Origin: Clitopilus passeckerianus
Lineage: Eukaryota; Basidiomycota; Agaricomycetes; Agaricales; Entolomataceae
Assembly: GCA_944990035.1 (NCBI GenBank)
Contig: CALYLX010000072.1
Span: forward strand, 244,265-308,264
Reading direction: 5' to 3'
Length of the DNA stretch: 64,000 nt
Below the pieces are notes generated by a model. That model was not told where the DNA came from. It ran no database searches and saw only the letters and a program-made list of their open reading frames with translations. A program made the position numbers and the translations under genes. Below are positions 35,712 to 46,354 of the stretch, in pieces (the first letter of the stretch is position 1; each line of letters starts with the position of its first letter).

Positions 35712-36262
35712 ATGGAAGTCATCGTTGACAACGTCGAATTCCCCATCAAAGAACTGACAACGGTAAGCATCAATTTCCTCTTCATCCTTTAGCATGATGC
35801 TTTATCACGACGGTCTTCGTATATTACTGCCGAAAATGCCCGCCACAGCTCATTTTTTCGGGCACCCCCCTCTGATTCATCTTACCTCACCTCTCGACTT
35901 AAATTTACCATACTAACTTGACTTCGTCAGGTTCCATCACCGACCCGTTCTCCCATCCACCGCGAGCACTGCCTCTCATCCCAATGCAAGGTTAGTTGAT
36001 CATCTTGTATGTCCATTATAGTTTCCTTGGATGAAATACTTCAAAATAATTATCAACTAGAAGCTGTTGCTTAGCTTTGGCTTTGATTAGACTACTGCTT
36101 CTGATTTCTTGCTATGTATTCTCCTCGTTGTTGACCTTTTGCTAACTATTCATTCACCTTTAGACATCCTCAGATTTTCGTTCCGCGAAGAGTACTATGC
36201 ATTGTTATAACTACGACACCTACTGTTGCGTAGTGTATCAGCTGGTGTCACGAGTAGAATAA
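35712..36262 (+). CDS. Tentative three-exon small protein (69 aa)
   Basis: Inferred only from splice signals. Exon 35712-35762 (17 codons, MEVIVDNVEFPIKELTT) ends at GTAAGC; the intron has CTAAC and CAG near its end. Exon 35931-35990 (20 codons) ends at GTTAGT; the second intron has CTAAC and TTTAG. Exon 36164-36262 adds 32 residues, Cys- and Tyr-rich (CYNYDTYCCVVYQ), before a TAA. The introns are about 170 nt, longer than usual here. No similarity recognised. It could equally be a spliced non-coding transcript. Confidence 0.25.
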
Positions 36263-36356
36263 AGACGTGATTCGATCCTCCAACCATATGCGTATCCGTC
36301 AGGAAGAAAATGGGACTTGGGCAACAGGAACCTTCCCGGTTTCTTCTGAGCTACTC

Positions 36357-38086
36357 TTACCGGTCAGACGCGATCGAAGACACTATTACTCTTTTCCACC
36401 ATCCTTTCACGCACTTCACTAAGCGTCTTCTCTCGGTCATCCAACACACCGTTATGCGTCCCAAGCTTGGTGTCAAAGCTGGTGAAGAGTTGTACCTTGG
36501 CGCTTCGTTGATTGTCAACAAGTGCGAAGATGAAAGAAATTTGAGGACAGACTTGACATGGTCTTTCACCTGAAGGGGTTCATTGTTAATCGCTGATCCA
36601 TATTATGTGGCGGGTTCAACACTCACGAAATCAAGCATCTTTGCCCATCGCTCAACATGTTCTACCCAAATCAGCGTGAACAAAGCAGATAGAGCACGAT
36701 CATGCCCTTTCTTACCCTTGGAACCAGCTATCCATTCCTCTGTCGTACACTCCCTCCATCTTACCAACGTACGCTCATACTCTTCGGACCGATATTCGAA
36801 ATAATCGTCAACATTGCAATCCAATAGCCTGTCAAATACGCGAGTAAATTGACCGTCCGTGATTGCTGAGTCTTCCTGTGGTTGCGAGGACGTGGGCTCT
36901 TGAGAAGCCGGGAAAGGAGGGTGGGGGGTTGGAGGACGACGTTCGTGACTATAGGCGAATTGAGGTTGACTGCCGCCGCCCCCTTGCGGGGAGCTTCCGA
37001 AATTGGTGGGCTCGAGATATTCTTGACGTGGGCTGAAGGCGTGGTTTAGTCCCACTGGGTGGGTATATGTGCCCTGTATCCGGTTAGCGAGGACTACAGC
37101 TGAGAGGATTGAGTACTCACGTCCGAACCTCGATGGCGTTTTGGATTACCACTATGATCATTCACAGAGACATCGTAATCGGGTTGGTCATTTCTACCTC
37201 TTTTAGTTGGGATAGTGAACGGCCCAGGCATGATCCTCTCAAAGGGGTTTAGAGTTTCGTCTTGCATGAGTCCAGCCTGAGGATGGTCGGGTCTGGGGCG
37301 AGCAGGCGGTTGTCTAGCAGCAGCGGGATGCAAGCCTTCAAAGATACGAGAACTCGACATACGAGCAGATTCCGGAGGGCTAGGCAGCTGTGAGGGAGCC
37401 CCTTCTTGAATGGGGGTCTGGGAAGGTGCAGGTATATGCGATACAGAAGTGGCTGTATGCGTCTTATTTTCGATCCTAGCCTCAGTAGGCATCGTGTTCA
37501 TTATAACTGGGCCAGAGAGCTTCGTTTTTTGCTGGGCTTGAAGATTTTTAGAGTGAGGAATGCCCTCGGTTAGGAGCGGAGACTCCTCTCTAGCAGCTTG
37601 ACGAGGAACAGGTGCCACAATGCCAGGCATGCCTCCTTCGCCTTGTTGACCAGAAGCTTGATGGTTCATTCGAAGAACAGGCTCACGAGGAGCCGTATCT
37701 TGAGCAAGTTGGCGCACAGAGCCACGTCTTTGGGGAGTCCCATTCGCACGAGCGTTGATATTGTTATTCTTCTTCCGCAACAAGGACCTAGTATTCAAAG
37801 GCTTGTTTTCCTTGCGAGGGGTAGGATCGGTCGTAGAACCATTTTCAGTGTCAGTTTGAGGAGCAGCGAGCTTGGGGAACAGTTTGTCAGAACCGGAGTT
37901 AGCATGCAGAGGGTTCGATAAGTCAGGTGAGAACGACTTCTTTGCAGGTTCGGGCTGGTCTTGTAGATGAGCAGCCCTTGAAGCTGGTCGAGAACCGGGG
38001 ACAAAGGGTGCACGAGCGCTCATCCTATCGCCCGAGAGATGAGAGGTGTTGGCGGTAGGAGGTAAAGAAGTCAAGGACCCGAACAT
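36357..38086 (-). CDS. Disordered protein with a conserved-looking C-terminal helical block
   Basis: Starts MFGSLTSLPPTA at 38084-38086. About 330 residues of low-complexity Ser/Pro/Asn/Gln/Arg sequence follow, with Lys/Arg patches (RSLLRKKNNN, RNDQPDY, GNPKRHRG) suggesting a nuclear protein. After a GTGAGT intron comes a Pro/Gln-rich part and then a helical region: FDRLLDCNVDDYFEYRSEEYE, TTEEWIAGSKEHVERWAKMLDF and VKDHVKSVLKFL across two introns. The T-x-E-E-W...(K/R)-rich helix arrangement faintly recalls the C-terminal domain of Ecm11-type meiotic proteins, but this is a weak resemblance and should not be taken as identification. The end at 36357 assumes no further intron. Confidence 0.5.
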
Positions 38087-38384
38087 CCGATTCCGATGCA
38101 ATGTTCAGCAGTGTTGTTTGCCTCACCCACCTTTGTACTCCTAGCCAAGCAGCAGTTCTGGGTCCTCATGCAGACGTCGCAGATGAAAAGAAAACAAAGC
38201 TCCACTAGTCACGACAACAGTGAAACTGAAAAATGCGATGCCATTAAGAAAATGCAGACGTGAATGTACTCGCTGAAGCATTAAGATATAAACAATGGAA
38301 GGAAAAGTTGAAACAATACGCAATAGCCGCGCCGATAACTGGGTGTCCATCGGAAAAAGCACGAGCCGAAAAGCTGATAGCACT

Positions 38385-40082
38385 TTAGACGAAACATGCG
38401 ATAGCACCTCTACCCAACCTCCCTCCCGGAGCATCCGGTTTGACAACCAACTTCCTCTCCTTGCCCTTCCTTGTTATCGTTGGCCCTGACGGTCCTTCCT
38501 GTTCCCAGACGTCGTTGATCTTCACACTGACGTGCATGCGAGCACAGCCCTGTACGGGACATAGCCATTCGTGCGTTTGCTGAACCTTGTTCTTAGCCGC
38601 CGTCGAGTTGCGCTTGCGTTTCCCAAGGTTTGATGGTGGAGGAGCCGGTGCTGGCTCAGCAGAATCCACGGACATCATAGAAGTAGATCCTCTCGACCTC
38701 AACCGGGAGCGTATGTTGTTGTTCTCCTCCTCCGCATGCCTCTCAGGTTCAGGGACTTCCTTCGCCTTGCCCTTGCGGTCTACGCTTGCGTCCGCGTCGC
38801 CCTCGTCCTCAGCCGACGTCTTCGCGGCTTCAGGGACCGCAAGCTGCTCGAGACATTTACCGTCAATCATATGTCCACATCGGAGAGCCCAGACCCGACG
38901 GTTCTTCGCATCGTCTCCAACGAGATCGCTCCCCAGAACAAGAGGGTCCAAGCAACGCGCACATGCAAGAAGCGTGCTGACTTTAGTGGGCGGTGATGGT
39001 GGAGCCGCTGACTGCGAACTTGGCCCAGCCATAGGGGAATCTTCGTCGTTGACAAGGTCAATGACAGTTGATTGCTCTTTGCCCTTTCCTTTACCATCTG
39101 ATGCGGGTTCGGGAGGTGCAAAGTTGAAGGTGAACCCTGACTCAGGTGGCGTCGGGTGGGTGTATTCTGTTTGATAATCAATGGGAGGGACGTGACGATG
39201 CCGTATCGCTATTTCTTGCTGAGCAAAACGTCTCATTGGATGCTCGAAATCGTCGAATCCCGAGAATAGATGTTCCAGATGATCCTCTGCTTCCGTATCG
39301 CCCTGGCGACTCCGAGTGAACAACTGCACCACCCGCTGGACGGCGTCATTAGCACGGTTGAACCATCGTCCACCACCTTCATCATCTTGACGATGTTGTT
39401 CAGCTCGTGCTCGTTCTCGTGCTTGAGCTTGCACACGGTTGTTGTATGCAAGTAAAGCACCACCAAACCCCATGAAAGGGGTGTGGTGTGAAGGGGCCGC
39501 AGGTTGGAGAAGGGGCTCGTTCTGAGGTATACGTCTGTGACGGTTCGGATGCAAATGCATGCGTGAAGGGCCTGCCTGAGAACCAGCATTTCCAGCAGCC
39601 AGTTCGAAAGCGAAAGGCTGAGCATTTGGGCGAACCACAGGAGGCGACGTAACGGAAGGGGTTTGTCGCCTCGACGGCAAAGATGAAAAAGGAATTAGGC
39701 CTCTGGGTAGAGGCGGAACTGGCGGTAGATGACTAGATGAGCCTGACGGCACCGGGGGAGGAGGCGAAAAGAGCCTTGGCCGGACTCGCGTTTGAGTTCC
39801 TTCAAGCGCAGAATGAGCATGGCAGTCGTTGGGATCCGAGATCGGGAAATACATACCTGGTAGCATAACAACGTCGTCGTCGTCGCTATCAAGCAAGGAG
39901 ATGGTTTCCGCTCGCCGCCTAGGAGGCTGGCGAAAAGCTGTTCTTGTCGTCGAGGAGCTTGCAATGGGTGGGTCATCGAATTGATCGACGTCGATAATTT
40001 CGACGGAATTTGCGCTCATATTGCGATGAAGAGGCGATGCGTCGCTCGGGAGGGTCGACGGCCTATCTATAATGGTGGCCAT
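38385..40082 (-). CDS. RING-like protein with SUMO-interacting-type motifs (STUbL candidate)
   Basis: One uninterrupted frame from MATIIDRPSTLP (40082) to GAIACFV (38385). Three hydrophobic-acidic clusters look like SUMO-interacting motifs: VEIIDVDQFDD near the N-terminus, ETISLLDSDDDDVVML soon after, and STVIDLVNDEDSP in the middle. The C-terminal part has LACARCLDPL, ALRCGHMIDGKCLEQL and, about 105 residues later, WLCPVQGC, which together give a C-x2-C...C-x-H-x4-C...C-x3-C cysteine/histidine array as in a RING with a long insertion between the second and third Cys/His groups. The insertion is acidic/basic and Ser-rich. Intervening sequence is Pro/Gln/Arg-rich and disordered. Function inferred only: SUMO-targeted ubiquitin ligases have this combination. 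Confidence 0.65.
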   Translation of the reverse strand: MATIIDRPSTLPSDASPLHRNMSANSVEIIDVDQFDDPPIASSSTTRTAFRQPPRRRAETISLLDSDDDDVVMLPGMYFPISDPNDCHAHSALEGTQTRVRPRLFSPPPPVPSGSSSHLPPVPPLPRGLIPFSSLPSRRQTPSVTSPPVVRPNAQPFAFELAAGNAGSQAGPSRMHLHPNRHRRIPQNEPLLQPAAPSHHTPFMGFGGALLAYNNRVQAQARERARAEQHRQDDEGGGRWFNRANDAVQRVVQLFTRSRQGDTEAEDHLEHLFSGFDDFEHPMRRFAQQEIAIRHRHVPPIDYQTEYTHPTPPESGFTFNFAPPEPASDGKGKGKEQSTVIDLVNDEDSPMAGPSSQSAAPPSPPTKVSTLLACARCLDPLVLGSDLVGDDAKNRRVWALRCGHMIDGKCLEQLAVPEAAKTSAEDEGDADASVDRKGKAKEVPEPERHAEEENNNIRSRLRSRGSTSMMSVDSAEPAPAPPPSNLGKRKRNSTAAKNKVQQTHEWLCPVQGCARMHVSVKINDVWEQEGPSGPTITRKGKERKLVVKPDAPGGRLGRGAIACFV

Positions 40083-41510
40083 CGCTAATAAGTAACTGGT
40101 CAAGGTCGTGGTCGACGTCCAAATGTCTTTTGTCCGCTTGAGCTCTGGATTAGTAAGCCCGCACAGACCCTCACGTGCAGTCGATGGCAGCGAAAATTAC
40201 CGGTCTCCCAAATTTGGTGCTGGACTTACCTGGATTAGACAAAGATCGAGCTGAATGGTGGTACTTTGACTAGAAACCATGCCATCGCTCCTCACAATGA
40301 GTAATTCGTATTCGGCATCCTGCTTTGCCCTGTTACATCTATCCTGGTGCCCTATCGCTTATATTCTAGTCAAGCGAGGTCATTTAGGCTTGCGCGAGTC
40401 GGAACAGTTCCTTGTGACTCCCCACGTCTTCTACGTCCTCAGTTCGTGCAACCTGGGTCGACCGTTTCCATAAAATCAATGATGCGATATTCCCCCTCTT
40501 TCTTTACGAGAAACGAAAACGCTGAAGAAGCTTGATCATGATGCGCCGAGGACCCACAAGACTAGAATACAAGGACAAGTGCCTCGAGTCTGAGGTATCT
40601 TCAAGAAATAATGAAACGATTCACCCTTCTGACTCGCATTCACAAAGCAATCTCCAAGAGTTTCATCGAAATCAGCGTCAGATTTTCCGAATTGTTAACA
40701 GTTTTGGCACCCTCGTCGTCCCACCCATAGGTAGGCTTGAAGTTGGACACCTTTGCCTTTTCAGGAGGACCGACGTCTACATGTAAACATTTGGCTTTCT
40801 TGGTGAGTGAAAAAATCCCATGTGAGGTAAATTTATTCTAAATGGCGAACCAATCCAAACAGAAGAATTGCCTTTTTGAATTTGACGGACCCACAACTCA
40901 AAAATTGCCAAAGTAGGAGTATTTGTCAGCCGTTTGATGGCATTCTGCCGTAGACTTGCCTGCTAAAGAGGGAGTTGATTCGCACGTGATTTTGGAAAAC
41001 TAGGTCAGGACCAATCCATCAGACAATTAATTGTGAGGCATATTTTTGTCGCAGAGCAGTTTTACTCTAAAAGGCGATTTCTTCAGATTGAACCAAACAA
41101 CCTGTCAAGCGAGTAGCCGTTCTGAGAGGTTTAAAAACCCCAAGGTTTGTGCAATGAAAACGCCCTCAAAGACCCCATTTTCGAGGTTGGGACATCCTCC
41201 CTGCATCATATTCGACCCTTCTCAAATTTTGCATCAACTTCTGAAAGCCGTGAGGTGTCATCTTGCACATCACGACCCTCCTCATATACTCGGAAGGTTC
41301 GTTGCCTTATCTAGCAAACGCTGAGCATCCTCGCTAACGAGCCCTTGCCTTGTTCTTTCATTTCCGCTTACCACTCATGCATCATTTCTGCTCCCGAATC
41401 GCGTATTTGATTTATTTGGCAACATCGTCGTGATGTCCTTTTCGGCGAATCTTGTCACACAGATTTGTCTCCTTAATTGCACACCCACGGCGTTTTATCC
41501 TTGTTCGTCC
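40083..41510. other. Divergent intergenic region between RING-like gene and forkhead gene B
   Basis: About 1.4 kb, likely both promoters and long leaders. Frames of about 60-90 codons occur but none is convincing. Confidence 0.45.
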
Positions 41511-43089
41511 ATGTCGCAGCCGTATAACCATCAGTGGTCGTCAGCCGCGTTCTTCCCCGTTTCGTATCATCACTCACCTGACGATAGTGAGATGAGTGGT
41601 ATCAGTGGCGGTTCATCCTACGGGAACAGTTCCGGCAGCGGAAACCCCCACAACAATTTTGATTTCCCGCCCGTCGGTGACACGCCGTACCTTCCGGGAT
41701 ATAACCATTTTCAGACCCGGAGACATACAGGGGACTTGATCTTACCCACCGAGCAGCAGCCTGTGAGTCCTATATAGTGCGCCACCTTTTTTTCTACTTC
41801 TAACCCACCTCCTCGATCATGAAGTACGAATACGACTTCTCACAGAGTGCCGAAAGCCTTCACCAACCTCAGCAGTACTCGACTGGGTATTCATCGCACG
41901 ATTGGAATAACCCTCCTCTCAATCAGTCGCAGCAACAACAATGGGCGATGGGCCAACAGGTACAACAGCATGGGTACCAACAACATTATCAGCAACAACA
42001 GCAGCGGAGCTACCAAATGCAATTTAACGCCACTCACCCCGGTCATCAAACTACCATCCCCCTAGCGCTTCCACAACATACTTCAAACTATCCAACGGCC
42101 TCTCCCGTGTCGTCTCACTCTTCCTTCGATAGTCCTCGTAACTCTCCCGGTATTCCTCATCATACGATGCCGCAACAAATGCACCTCCAGCAACCACCGT
42201 ATCCCCAGCCTTCTCGTCAACGCTCAGCCCCTCTGCCAACAACCTCGAGGGCGTCACCCACCGACGCCGACCAACAAGAGCTGGGAGACTACTTCGACCG
42301 CAGGGTCGGCCCCTACCTCGCTCGTGAGGCTAACATCCCGGCGGGTGGGCCCATTGGCTTGACCCATCTTCCCGGAAGCTGGGACGATCCGAACGAGAAG
42401 CCACCCCAATCTCACAGGATCCTGATGGGCCTCGCCATCTTCGAATCTCCCGAGAAGCAACTCACCCTTTCCCAAATCTACGAGGCGATGGAGCGGCGAT
42501 TTGCTTACTTCCGAGATCCTAGGAATGGAAAAAAGTGGCAGGTACGTTTCTTTCGCGGAGACAGATGTCCACCGTGCTAATTCCACAACATCAGCGTTCC
42601 ATGCGCCACAGTCTCTCGCTCTATTCGATGTTCGAGAACAGGCAACGCCCTCTTCACGGCTCCGGAAAAGGTGGCTACTGGCGCGTCGTCTTGCCTGACC
42701 CCAACAACCCATACAAGCGTGAGCGCAAGAGGCGCGGTCAGGGAACTCCCAGTTCCACTTCTTCTTACGATGACGACGAGATTTCCGAGGACTACGACGA
42801 AAGCGACGATACCTCCAGCATCCATTCTGATACTATCCCTTCTCAGACCATCATTCGTCCTGGGTACAGCAGCCGCCCTCTCTTCGGTCAGCCTTCGATG
42901 GCGGGGCCCTCGTGTCCCACACGTTCCAGCTCATCGCCTCAAGTTCCAACTCTGGGTTCTGGCGCCTACATTGGACCTCCTGTGGGCCAACGCCAACACC
43001 ATCAGGTGGATATGCCCGAACGCCGTTCATTAAGAAGAGGTGACCGCTCGAATATCACCGACTCAAAAGGCAAATCTCGCACACTTTAG
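41511..43089 (+). CDS. Forkhead-domain transcription factor B with Gln-rich N-terminus
   Basis: Start at MSQPYNHQWSSA (ATG 41511); an in-frame upstream ATG at 41430 would add 27 residues. After a GTGAGT...ATGAAG intron the protein is strongly Gln/His/Tyr-rich (a typical activation-type low-complexity stretch around 41920-42020). The forkhead domain reads KPPQSHRILMGLAIF, ESPEKQLTLSQIYEAMERRF, AYFRDPRNGKKWQ, then across a GTACGT...TCAG intron RSMRHSLSLYSMF and GKGGYWRVV. The recognition helix has R-S-M-R-H-S-L-S-L where canonical domains have N-S-I-R-H-N-L-S-L. The tail is acidic (DDDEISEDYDESDD) then Ser/Pro-rich, ending KGKSRTL. A paralogue-type factor lies at 18805-20075. Confidence 0.82.
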
Positions 43090-43813
43090 GCCTTAAAATG
43101 AGATCATCATTTCATTGGGTCTCATGCCAATATTTTCTACTGCCTCGGTTACACTCACGCTTCCTCCATTTGGCGCCCTCCGTGGTTTATGACCGTCTCC
43201 CATGATTTCTTTTGTTTTCTTCGTTCTATCATCCATTCTCATGCTCTCTTCCGATTTCAACATGGTCTCTATGCATTTCCACAATTTGAGCTTCTTTACG
43301 ATAGATATCCGGGCATATATATCTCTAGCTGTTCTCGTCCATCTCCGTGTATTTCATATCACAACCCGTTTTATGTATTTGTTAGTCGTGGATATTCCCC
43401 CGAAAAATATGTTTGTTATTTGAAACTGTTCTGTAGCTCGTTCTGATTCTTGTCGCCCACTCACAGCCCCGACTCGGAGGACCTGTGGTGTTGAACGACA
43501 TTGGACCTACAGAGGACTCACACAACGTGGAAGCTAAGGGGTGCGATCTGATTGACTCTCGTTCGTTTGTCCTAATGGGGCGAACTGGCCATCAGATTAG
43601 ATTCCCAAATTGAGATAACGGCTGATAACGGCCAGGGAAGTTTATCGGACGATGGGATGAGCATGCCGCCGGCGAGGCTTCTATAAAATACCTTGGGCTG
43701 CTCCGAGTCATGATATATGATTCCTGAATGTTGCTCTTCGGCTTACAATATATTTTCCTGTCATCTTGTGACTCGCAGAATGTTCTTCAGCTGGAGGTTG
43801 TCTCTTTGCTATC
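43090..43813. other. Intergenic region, promoter of MFS transporter 1
   Basis: About 720 bp; a TATA box lies at 43682-43690. No gene recognised. Confidence 0.45.
43682..43690 (+). promoter_or_regulatory. TATA box, MFS transporter 1
   Basis: TATAAAATA about 125 nt upstream of the ATG at 43814. Confidence 0.5.
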
Positions 43814-45659
43814 ATGTCGACAAGCGACGAGCGACGCGTTCAAGCCGACCAAGGCTCAGGGTTTGATTCAGACAGCGATCCTTCAGCAAGTCTAATGGAC
43901 GAGTCGCCTAGAGAGCCTGCGACGAGACAGGCTGAAGGGAGAAAGGAGAGAACGCCACTGCCAAAACTCCAGCTCCTTCTGGTTTACCTCATACAACTGG
44001 CTGAACCAATAACGGCGCATGTTGTAACACCCTTCATCAACCAGTTCGTGCGCGACACGGGTGTTACGAAGGGCAACGAGCGTAAAACTGGCTATTATGC
44101 CGGCCTCATCGTGAGTAATCCGGAGGGTGATCATTTGCGGCGTATCTACTCATTCTCGGTACGATAGGGCTCTGCTTTCTATTTTGCAGAAGCTCTGACT
44201 GTTTTTCACTGGGGCTGGGCGTCGGATAGATATGGGAGACGGCCGATCTTGCTTCTTGGGCCCATCGGACTGACGATTGCGATGCTTAGCTTTGGCCTCA
44301 CCAAAACGTTTCCCCTTCTTGTGGTATCCCGCGCGTTCCAGGGTGTCTTCAATGGGAACATAGGTGTTTCAAAGACTGTCCTCGCAGAGGTAGTATTTCT
44401 GATTTGAACAAATTTCTCCATGCTAATTACGGGGACTAGTTGACGGACGAAACAAACATTGCAGATGCATTTGCTATCATGCCTCTAATGTGGAGCTTGG
44501 GGGGAAGCGTCGGGTGAGTGCATATATCCATATTACTCCTTCAACATCTTGGTGTAAAAGAACTGCTTCAGACCTTCGATGGGTGGCTTGCTCGCTGAAC
44601 CAGCGAAGCGATGGCCAGATTCATTTGGCCGACTGGCTTTCTTCCACATATACCCCTACTTCTTACCTTGCGCCGCAGCTGGCGCATTCGCACTCGTTTC
44701 TGGTATTCTTGCGTTCCTTGGCCTACGGGAGGTGAGAAGTACGCGCATATAGTCGCCTTCTAGAGCTAAATTTTAACTCGAAGACTTTACCATCTCTTGT
44801 GTTCCGGGAGAGAGAAAAAAAGCGGGTCGTTTCTGGGGACAATGCCGATGCCGAAACTGCACTCCTAGATGAATCTGCCATTCCTGCCTACGGATCCACT
44901 GTTACCCCATCCTCTCCCAACGATGAAGATACGAAGGCCGTCGAAGATGATAGCCCGGCTACCATCAAGGAACTGATGATACCACAAGTCCTCATCCCAC
45001 TCATCGTCTACATTTTCCAGGCCTTCAGCGATCTCTCGCAGCAAGTCCTCCTTCCTCTCGTCTATTCCACCTTCATCCATAACGGTGGCCTTGGAATGGA
45101 ACCGTACCAAATCTGGGCTGTCATGGCGATATGGGGTGCAGCGAACTTCGTTGTGTAAGTGACGCTGTTGGCGAGGCTGGTGAGGAAGTATGGGCCGAGG
45201 AGGATGCAGATTGTTGCGCATATGTGCTACTTTGTGACCATTGCTTTGTATCCTTTCTTGAATATGTTTGCACGAAGAGCGGGGAGGATAGATGGGTGGG
45301 TTTGGACTGTGATTGTGTTGCAGTTGGGTGCTAGACTCACGAATGGCATGGCGTATGGTACGATCCTTTCCATATAGAATGGAAAGATGTGTGCTAACGC
45401 TCTCCTAGGGTCGATCAACATTCTCGTTGTGAACAGTGCTCCTCGAAAATCTGCTCTAGGCGCAACAAACGGTCTCGCTCAAGCTGTCGGATCGGTTACC
45501 CGCTCGATTGCACCCTCAATTGCTTCATCCCTGTTCGCCTACTCTTCAGAACACAAGGTAGCTGGCGGAAATTTGGTGTACATTGTGATCGCGTCGATGT
45601 CGCTTTGTGGTTTACGCCTGGCGTTCAAGTTGCCCAAAGAAACGACGAAATCGTTATGA
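43814..45659 (+). CDS. Major facilitator superfamily transporter 1
   Basis: A 12-helix MFS carrier of the fungal family related to plant ZIFL and bacterial drug/tetracycline antiporters. The N-terminal tail is acidic/Ser-rich (residues 1-50). Helix 1 is LQLLLVYLIQLAEPITA. After a GTGAGT...CGATAG intron comes AFYFAEALTVFHWG and the loop signature GWASDRYGRRPILL (MFS motif A). Later helices include FPLLVVSRAFQGVFNG, IMPLMWSLGGSVGP and, after a charged central loop, PLIVYIFQAFSDLSQQ, VILLARLVRKYGPRR-type and SINILVVNSAPRKSALGATNGLAQAVGS. It ends LPKETTKSL. Several short introns, no frame problems. Substrate unknown; its paralogue on the other strand is at 53860-55720. Confidence 0.85.
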
Positions 45660-46354
45660 AATTGAAATATACCCGATGTAGACATAGAACATTTGTCTTC
45701 GTGGTACACAATGCTAAAACGACAGATGATCATGGGCTTTTCCGGGGCATCCTAACCCTCCGATGGCTGAGAACGCCAGGTATGTACACTTTACGCCCCT
45801 TTCCGACGTCTGAAATGATATTGTGGTACTCATGTCAGGTCGTGAAAGGAATGGTACGAAAATTCAGGGTGGAATTCCCGAGTTAAAAAAAAAAGCCAGG
45901 ACTCTCCCTCGTAACCACCGACTCTCCTTGATATGTGAAGCACTGCTCTTCCAGCATTCTGTCGCATGGACGCCACACAGACGATGGGCCACATTGATGG
46001 CAAGAGGAAAGAGAGTTTGATCGGCGGTGCCATTGCCAAGTAAGATCAGCGACCACGTGACCTTGGTTCAATTGCGCCCCGTGAACACCTGGAATGCTCA
46101 CCCTCCAGTCCCTCACCCTTTCCTAGAGCCCGCGCTCCCCCCTCTATTCCTCCTTTCCGCCTCTCCACGCGTCTCAAACGATTCCAACTGTAATACAATA
46201 GCAACTGGTGCTGAAGAAGCCCGTAAGTCCGCAGAATTTTGTTGCGAGTTATAGCCGAGGAAGCTAATTTAAACTTGACAGAACCGCACGCTCACTACTG
46301 ACGATTTCCAGCAATCTAAAAGTCTAAAAAAAACTCGCAAAAAAATCAAAATAA
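45660..46354. other. Intergenic region
   Basis: About 700 bp between MFS transporter 1 and the single-pass membrane protein, both on the plus strand. No gene recognised; an A-rich stretch precedes the ATG at 46355. Confidence 0.4.

Noticed and set aside
36310..36573. 87-codon plus-strand frame
   Set aside because: Overlaps the 3' exon of the minus-strand disordered-protein gene, which has better splice support.
38587..39174. 195-codon plus-strand frame
   Set aside because: Lies antisense to the RING-like gene; its codon pattern mirrors that gene's low-complexity regions and it has no domain.
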